Assembly: GCA_902463265.1 (NCBI GenBank)
Contig: CABQEV010000034.1
Location: forward strand, 1-16,898
DNA: 16,898 nt
DNA from: UMGS1889 sp900556055
Lineage (GTDB): Bacteria > Bacillota > Clostridia > Oscillospirales > Ruminococcaceae
Direction of reading: 5' to 3'
The notes beneath the pieces are model-generated. The model was not told the origin of the DNA, searched no databases, and saw nothing but the letters and a program-made list of their open reading frames with translations. This document shows positions 12,779 to 16,898 of this stretch, piece by piece. The translations under genes were made by a program, and so were the position numbers. The number at the start of each line of letters is the position of its first letter. Position 1 is the stretch's first letter.

Positions 12779-15061
12779 TTATATGCGGCTTTCTGCGTCA
12801 TCGAGCGACTTGTAGCCGTAAAAATGCACGGTGTTCAGCATTATCTTTTCGGCGATGTTTCCGCCTTCTGCGGCTGTTCTGACGATGAAATAGCCGTAAA
12901 GCTTCAGCGTTTCGGGAGAATATGCGGCAAGCTCGCCCTTGAGATATGTTTCATAGGACGTGTTATAGATGCTGTCGTCAGCGTCGGTTATCGAGCGGGC
13001 ATTTTCCGCAAGCTTCGGATATTTCGCCGCAAAATCGTTCATCATTCCGACCTGTATCCCTGCGATAGTGTCGATTATCTGCCGCTTTTCGTCATCGACG
13101 GGAGGTAGGCTGTCCCTTATCGCCGCAAATTCATCGGGAGATGTGTGCGCCATCATGTAAGCATATTTCAGCGTTATCGGGTTGCCGCCGTCCTGCTTAT
13201 ACTGCATAAGGTCGGACTTCCACGACTCCAGCATAGGGATATCCCAAGTGAGATACTGGCTTTTCCGCATTATCTCAAAGGTCGGGAAATCGTCCTGACA
13301 GGAAGCTCTGCCGCCGATATTTTTCACCTTATCGAAAAATTCCCATTCAAGCATGGTGATATCATTTGCAAGTTCAGATGCTTTATCCTTCATAAGAAGC
13401 TCCTTTCCGTGTGCTTCAAGCCAGCTGTCGGGCGATGATGTCAGCGACAGCGAGCGGAGCGTTTCTGCAATATTCAGAGAGATGTTTTCGGCAATGTTTA
13501 TCCTTTCGCAGATGTCATTTTCCGAGAGAAACCGTTCAAGCATTTCAGGCAGATCGGCAAGATATCCGCATTCCGAAAGCATCCGTCCCTGCCATTTTAC
13601 GATAGGCGCAAACCGACGGTTTACCGCAAATGCAGCCGATATTGCATACTCCGCAAACTTCGCCGAGCAAAGCTGTGCGGTGAGCAGGTCATGACGCTTT
13701 ACGGCACGGGGGAGATTATACTGCCCGTTCTGTGCGGCATTTATCAGCGCATCGGCGAGCTTTTTTCGGCGGATATTTTCGGGATAATACCGCCTGAATC
13801 TCCGCAGGATATCGGCAAATACCGTGCTTTCTCCGTAAAAAAGCTTTCCGCCCGACAACGCCGCAAGACCGTATTCATAGGCATAAAGCCACTCGCTTTC
13901 TGTTTCGGGCGGCGTTTCAAGTCCCGTCAGACGGCGGAAAAAATCCTCATATATGATAACGCCCCTGCGCTGACCGTCAAGCGTTTTCGGTGCTTTCGGG
14001 ACTCCGCCGCAGTAGGCGGGCAGGGCATCATAGGCGGCTTCAAGCTCTGCGCCTATCTCGCTGTATGTCTTTCGGGATATGAATATTGCAAAGCCCGCAC
14101 CGAAATCATGGTCGCGGGAATAAATGTCGTCATAGCCGAGAACGTCAGAGCCTTCACCCAGCAGACCTGCTGCGATATCGGACTCATATCCGCTGAATTT
14201 TCCGAGCATCTCACGTCCGTACTCGTTAAAATATCTCTCGGAAATTGCAAGTCCGCTGATATCAGCTTGCATTTTATGCATAAGATCGGCGTATCTTTCA
14301 AGCAGACGGACATATCCCGAGGAAAATCCCGTGTTCATGTGAAGCTCGGTCAGAGCGGCTTCGTAATATTTCCGTGCAGCCGTGTTATCGCCCTTAACGG
14401 CGCAGATTTCGGCTTTTGCGGCGAGAGCGGCGGAGAAGTGAAAGTCATTTTCATCGGGCGATGCTGCCTTGAAAAGTGCCAGCGAACGGTCGGCAAATTT
14501 CTCGGCTTCATCGGTCTTTCCGCAGTTAAGGAGCGATGCGGAGAGGTTCGCACAGGCGGAAGCGGCTTCAATATCTGCGTGATTTTTCTCGGCTATCGCA
14601 AGTGCTTTTTTCAGGGCATTGCAGGAGCTTTCAAAATCGCCCGTTTCCTGAAAAAGCAGGCTGAGATTGTTGTAATATCCCGAAATGCGCATATCATCGG
14701 GCGGGAGATTTTCGCTGTATATCCGAAAGCATTCGTCAAAGCATTCGGCGGAACGCTTGTGGTCGCCGACCGCACGGAACGCATTTGCGGCATTGAGAAG
14801 TGCCGTCGCATGGGGAACAGTCCCAGAGATGCCGAAGCTTTCGCAGAGCTTCAGAAGAGAGTCGGCATAGGCGGCGCACTTTTGAAATTCGCCGCTGTCA
14901 CGGTAAAATCCGACAAGCTCGCTCACCAGCGAAAGTACGGCGGCACTGTCGTTTTCAGCCATCGCAGCCCTGATATTATCGGTCAGAAATCCCTCTATTT
15001 TGTCGGTCATATGGTGTGAAAAAAGGCTGTCAAGGTCGGTCAGCACGGCATTCAGATCCAT
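12779..15061 (-). CDS. TPR-DUF4037-DUF4125 protein (nucleotidyltransferase-like)
   Basis: A 760-residue protein starting at ATG 15061 with AAAGGGGGA 7 nt upstream. Residues about 40-270 are tetratricopeptide-like helical pairs (for example LNAANAFRAVGDHKRSAECFDECF and YYNNLSLLFQETGDFESSCNALKKAL; each shown in part: LNAANAFRAVGD, YYNNLSLLFQETG). Residues about 302-321 carry GSDVLGYDD then RDHDFG, the DUF4037 form of the nucleotidyltransferase G-S...D-x-D site. The C-terminal part, from about 555 ('MLEWEFFDKVKN', 'YLTWDIPMLESW'), matches DUF4125. It has no signal or membrane segment. The substrate is unknown. It has its own consensus promoter and shares the terminator with the opposite operon. 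Confidence 0.75.
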   Translation of the reverse strand: MDLNAVLTDLDSLFSHHMTDKIEGFLTDNIRAAMAENDSAAVLSLVSELVGFYRDSGEFQKCAAYADSLLKLCESFGISGTVPHATALLNAANAFRAVGDHKRSAECFDECFRIYSENLPPDDMRISGYYNNLSLLFQETGDFESSCNALKKALAIAEKNHADIEAASACANLSASLLNCGKTDEAEKFADRSLALFKAASPDENDFHFSAALAAKAEICAVKGDNTAARKYYEAALTELHMNTGFSSGYVRLLERYADLMHKMQADISGLAISERYFNEYGREMLGKFSGYESDIAAGLLGEGSDVLGYDDIYSRDHDFGAGFAIFISRKTYSEIGAELEAAYDALPAYCGGVPKAPKTLDGQRRGVIIYEDFFRRLTGLETPPETESEWLYAYEYGLAALSGGKLFYGESTVFADILRRFRRYYPENIRRKKLADALINAAQNGQYNLPRAVKRHDLLTAQLCSAKFAEYAISAAFAVNRRFAPIVKWQGRMLSECGYLADLPEMLERFLSENDICERINIAENISLNIAETLRSLSLTSSPDSWLEAHGKELLMKDKASELANDITMLEWEFFDKVKNIGGRASCQDDFPTFEIMRKSQYLTWDIPMLESWKSDLMQYKQDGGNPITLKYAYMMAHTSPDEFAAIRDSLPPVDDEKRQIIDTIAGIQVGMMNDFAAKYPKLAENARSITDADDSIYNTSYETYLKGELAAYSPETLKLYGYFIVRTAAEGGNIAEKIMLNTVHFYGYKSLDDAESRI

Positions 15062-15083
15062 AAAAAAATCCCCCTTTATTTTT

Positions 15084-15112
15084 ATTATACATCACATAAG
15101 TTTTGCTGTCAA
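15084..15112 (-). promoter_or_regulatory. Consensus promoter of the TPR-DUF4037 gene
   Basis: On the minus strand TTGACA (15112-15107), 17 bp, TATAAT (15089-15084): perfect sigma-A hexamers and spacing, 22 bp before the start codon. Expression is likely strong and constitutive. Confidence 0.85.
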
Positions 15113-15127
15113 TCTGCCGTCTGCCTA

Positions 15128-15156
15128 TTGAAATTTCCGAAAAACTGGTGTATAAT
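15128..15156 (+). promoter_or_regulatory. Promoter of the VanY-like gene
   Basis: TTGAAA (15128-15133), 17 bp, TATAAT (15151-15156). It is divergent from the TPR gene promoter, with the two -35 boxes 15 bp apart, and gives a leader of about 70 nt before ATG 15232. Confidence 0.8.
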
Positions 15157-15231
15157 ACTAAAAGCCCATAATTCTAATGTTTTTTATTATAATATCACTT
15201 GATGAAGATCCGGCAGGAAAGGAAGTATAAA

Positions 15232-16326
15232 ATGAAAAAGACGGCGATCATACTGTCATTATGCATGCTTCTGACGGCATGCAGTGCGATAGATAATGTC
15301 CCTACGGGCGGTGATATCGAAGATGCTGCATCGGCGGATACATCGGCTGTTTCCGAGGCATCGGACACGGTGACGGAAATCACGGACAGCGATATATCCG
15401 AAAATATTACCGAGAGTGATTCCGAGGATATCCCCGAAACGGATATCCCCGAAACTCAGGAAGGCGTTGTATCCGAAGAAAGCGGAACATCTCCCGAAAC
15501 GGCGGAAACAACAGCCGAAACCAAAGCCGAAACAGCTGCGGAAAATATTCTTCCCGACGGGATAACGCTCAGCACATACGATATCACGGTTACGGTCGGC
15601 GGTTCGCAGATGCCGATAGTTACTATGTCTCCCGAAAACTGCACGGATAAGTCGGAGATATGGACATCGGATAACGAGGATATCGCATCGGTCGATAATA
15701 TGGGACGCATTACGGGAAAATCGGCGGGCGAATGCACCGTGACCGTCAGAGCGGCGGCGAATGAGGACGTGTCTGCGCAGGTGAAGGTCACAGTCACGGA
15801 AACTCAGGCGGGGCTGACCTACATAGACGGCATACTTATCGTGAACAAGACCTATGAGCTGCCCGCGGACTATAATCCGGGAGTGCAGCCCGAAGCGCAG
15901 GCGGCATTTGACAGAATGCAGAAGGCGGCATGGGCTGAAGGACTTAACATCTGGATAGCATCGGGATTTCGTTCGTATGAATATCAGAGCGGACTTTATG
16001 ATCGTTATGTGAACCGCAGCGGAAAGGCTGAGGCGGACAGATATTCCGCACGTCCGGGACATTCGGAGCATCAGACGGGGCTTGCGTTTGACCTCAACAG
16101 CATCGAGGACAGCTTTGCGGATACAGCCGAGGGAAAATGGGTAGCGGAGCATTGCCATGAGTATGGGTTCATAATAAGGTATCCTAAGGGTTCGGAGAGT
16201 ATAACGGGTTACATATATGAACCGTGGCACATAAGATATCTGGGTGAGGAGAAAGCGGAGAGCGTGTACAACAGCGGATTGACGCTTGAAGAATATCTGG
16301 GGATAACATCGAAGTATGCCGAGTGA
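15232..16326 (+). CDS. VanY-type D-alanyl-D-alanine carboxypeptidase lipoprotein
   Basis: A 364-residue protein starting at ATG 15232 with AAAGGAAG upstream. The N-terminus is a lipoprotein signal with lipobox LTAC (Cys17), so it is anchored outside the membrane. Residues about 20-107 are a Ser/Thr/Glu/Asp linker with small tandem repeats (DIPETDIPET, TAETTAETKAETAAE). Residues about 108-190 form a Big_2 Ig-like domain ('SENCTDKSEIWTSDNEDIASVD...GRITGKSAGECTVTV' pattern). Residues about 200-345 are the VanY peptidase: GFRSYEYQ (Arg247), SEHQTGLAFD (His280, Asp287) and EPWHIRY (Glu330, His333), giving a complete zinc site. It trims the terminal D-Ala from peptidoglycan stems. Nothing nearby suggests vancomycin resistance, so a wall-remodelling role is likely. 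Confidence 0.92.
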   Translation: MKKTAIILSLCMLLTACSAIDNVPTGGDIEDAASADTSAVSEASDTVTEITDSDISENITESDSEDIPETDIPETQEGVVSEESGTSPETAETTAETKAETAAENILPDGITLSTYDITVTVGGSQMPIVTMSPENCTDKSEIWTSDNEDIASVDNMGRITGKSAGECTVTVRAAANEDVSAQVKVTVTETQAGLTYIDGILIVNKTYELPADYNPGVQPEAQAAFDRMQKAAWAEGLNIWIASGFRSYEYQSGLYDRYVNRSGKAEADRYSARPGHSEHQTGLAFDLNSIEDSFADTAEGKWVAEHCHEYGFIIRYPKGSESITGYIYEPWHIRYLGEEKAESVYNSGLTLEEYLGITSKYAE

Positions 16327-16345
16327 CCGTACATTTTGATTGATA

Positions 16346-16380
16346 GGAGAACTGCAAAGCGGTTCTCCTTTTGCTTTTTA
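16346..16380 (+). terminator. Rho-independent terminator after the VanY-like gene
   Basis: GGAGAAC (16346-16352) pairs with GTTCTCC (16362-16368), extended by GC/GC around an AAA loop, followed by TTTTGCTTTTT. Its right arm and T run are also the first bases shared with repeat copy A, so the terminator overlaps the start of repeat C. Confidence 0.8.
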
Positions 16381-16898
16381 TATTCAAGTGAACAGCACCC
16401 ACAGACCCGCACCCAAACTAAAAAGCGTTGGGGTCCAGCCCTTTGGCTTTGGAAAGGGCTGGTCGCTCCCGCAGGAGCGAAACTCCGCAAGCCGCAAATA
16501 AAAATTTGCTAACATAAAAAGAAACAAAATCATCAGTCCAAACACAGAACGCACAAAGCCGCAAATAAAAAAGCCGCATGCAGAAAAGAAACAGCAGACT
16601 ATCATAGTCTACACCGCAAACCAAAGAAACAAAGAGCATCTATCCTGCATGCGGCATTGACCGAAAACAGCCGAACGCCTGCGGGCGGCTATGCATCGGT
16701 CAACCGTTTCGCAAGAAACGGCGGAAGGTCACAAAGTAACATAAATCCGCAGTTCAGGGACACAGCAAACTAACCGATATACGTATAACAGCAAATCAAG
16801 TGAAATGCTCTTGTTCTGCGGATATCGGTTAGTTTGTGACCTTCCGCCGCCTGTCGGCGGTTGACCGATACATTATCGCCGTTCGGCGATGTTATCGG
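16361..16898. repeat. Mosaic palindromic repeat, copy C (cut by window end)
   Basis: Very similar to the left arm of copy A over about 430 bp, in the same orientation and 13.7 kb away. Hairpins: CCAGCCCTTT/AAAGGGCTGG (16435-16462), TCGCTCC-CGCA-GGAGCGA (16463-16480), TTGACCGA/TCGGTCAA (16657-16703) and CCGTTTC-GCAA-GAAACGG (16704-16721). The palindrome centre is near 16801, between AAACTAACCGATAT (16767-16780) and ATATCGGTTAGTTT (16822-16835). The right arm starts with CCGCC-TGTC-GGCGG (16847-16860) and the TTGACCGAT hairpin, then the window stops. Confidence 0.9.

Noticed and set aside
13691..15019. 442-codon open frame on the plus strand
   Set aside because: It lies wholly antisense to the TPR-DUF4037 gene, which has a promoter, ribosome site and recognisable domains. 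The plus-strand translation has no family pattern.
15128..15150. Operator-like TTTCCGAAA in the VanY promoter
   Set aside because: Only one half-site matches. The other half (ATTGA) does not fit TTTCG, so control by the phage repressor is not supported.
15259..16230. 323-codon open frame on the minus strand
   Set aside because: It is antisense to the VanY lipoprotein gene, whose catalytic motifs are complete. The translation is Arg/Cys-rich shadow sequence.
2638..16898. CRISPR array
   Set aside because: The repeats are long, palindromic, modular and kilobases apart, with no regular short repeat-spacer pattern and no cas genes.

Overview
The window looks like chromosome from a Gram-positive gut or rumen Firmicute, most likely Ruminococcus or a close Oscillospiraceae relative. 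This rests on the A118-type phage genes, strong AGGAGG-type ribosome sites, TTG and GTG starts, roughly 50% GC, and a VanY lipoprotein with a Thr/Glu linker. The assignment is inferred from gene content alone.

Positions 2-8448, minus strand: a tightly packed run of phage structural genes. In transcription order these are a RinA/ArpU-like late regulator, a small unknown protein, portal, scaffold, HK97-type major capsid, head-tail connector, two minor capsid/closure proteins, a probable tail tube, (a large palindromic repeat), a 49-aa protein, a DUF6711-like tail protein, a tail hub/baseplate protein and two small distal structural proteins. The reading frames are undamaged and many overlap, yet no large terminase and no tape measure protein is present.

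Positions 9300-10647: a phage-type lysogeny switch. A small Cro-like gene (minus) faces a Xre-family repressor and an ImmA/IrrE metallopeptidase (plus). The intergenic region holds several TTTCG-N6-CGAAA operators and two consensus promoters that point at each other. Between the switch and the structural genes lie about 970 bp without genes, where early and packaging genes would be expected.

Positions 9694-12768, plus strand: repressor, immA, a C39-like cysteine peptidase, the essential tRNA-modification gene tsaD and a NUDIX hydrolase form one run with overlaps or very small gaps, ending at a strong bidirectional terminator. An essential gene therefore appears to sit downstream of the repressor promoter.

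Positions 12779-16326: a convergent TPR-DUF4037-DUF4125 protein (minus) and a divergent VanY-type D,D-carboxypeptidase lipoprotein (plus), each with a near-perfect sigma-A promoter.

Three copies of a large mosaic repeat lie at 2638-3516, 8521-8720 and 16361-16898 (the last cut by the window edge). Two are long imperfect palindromes of about 850 bp (the second inferred). They are built from small hairpins whose stems change in a compensated way between copies while the pairing is kept. This, together with the terminase-less and tape-measure-less phage cassette tied to a tsaD operon, is the most unusual content of the window.
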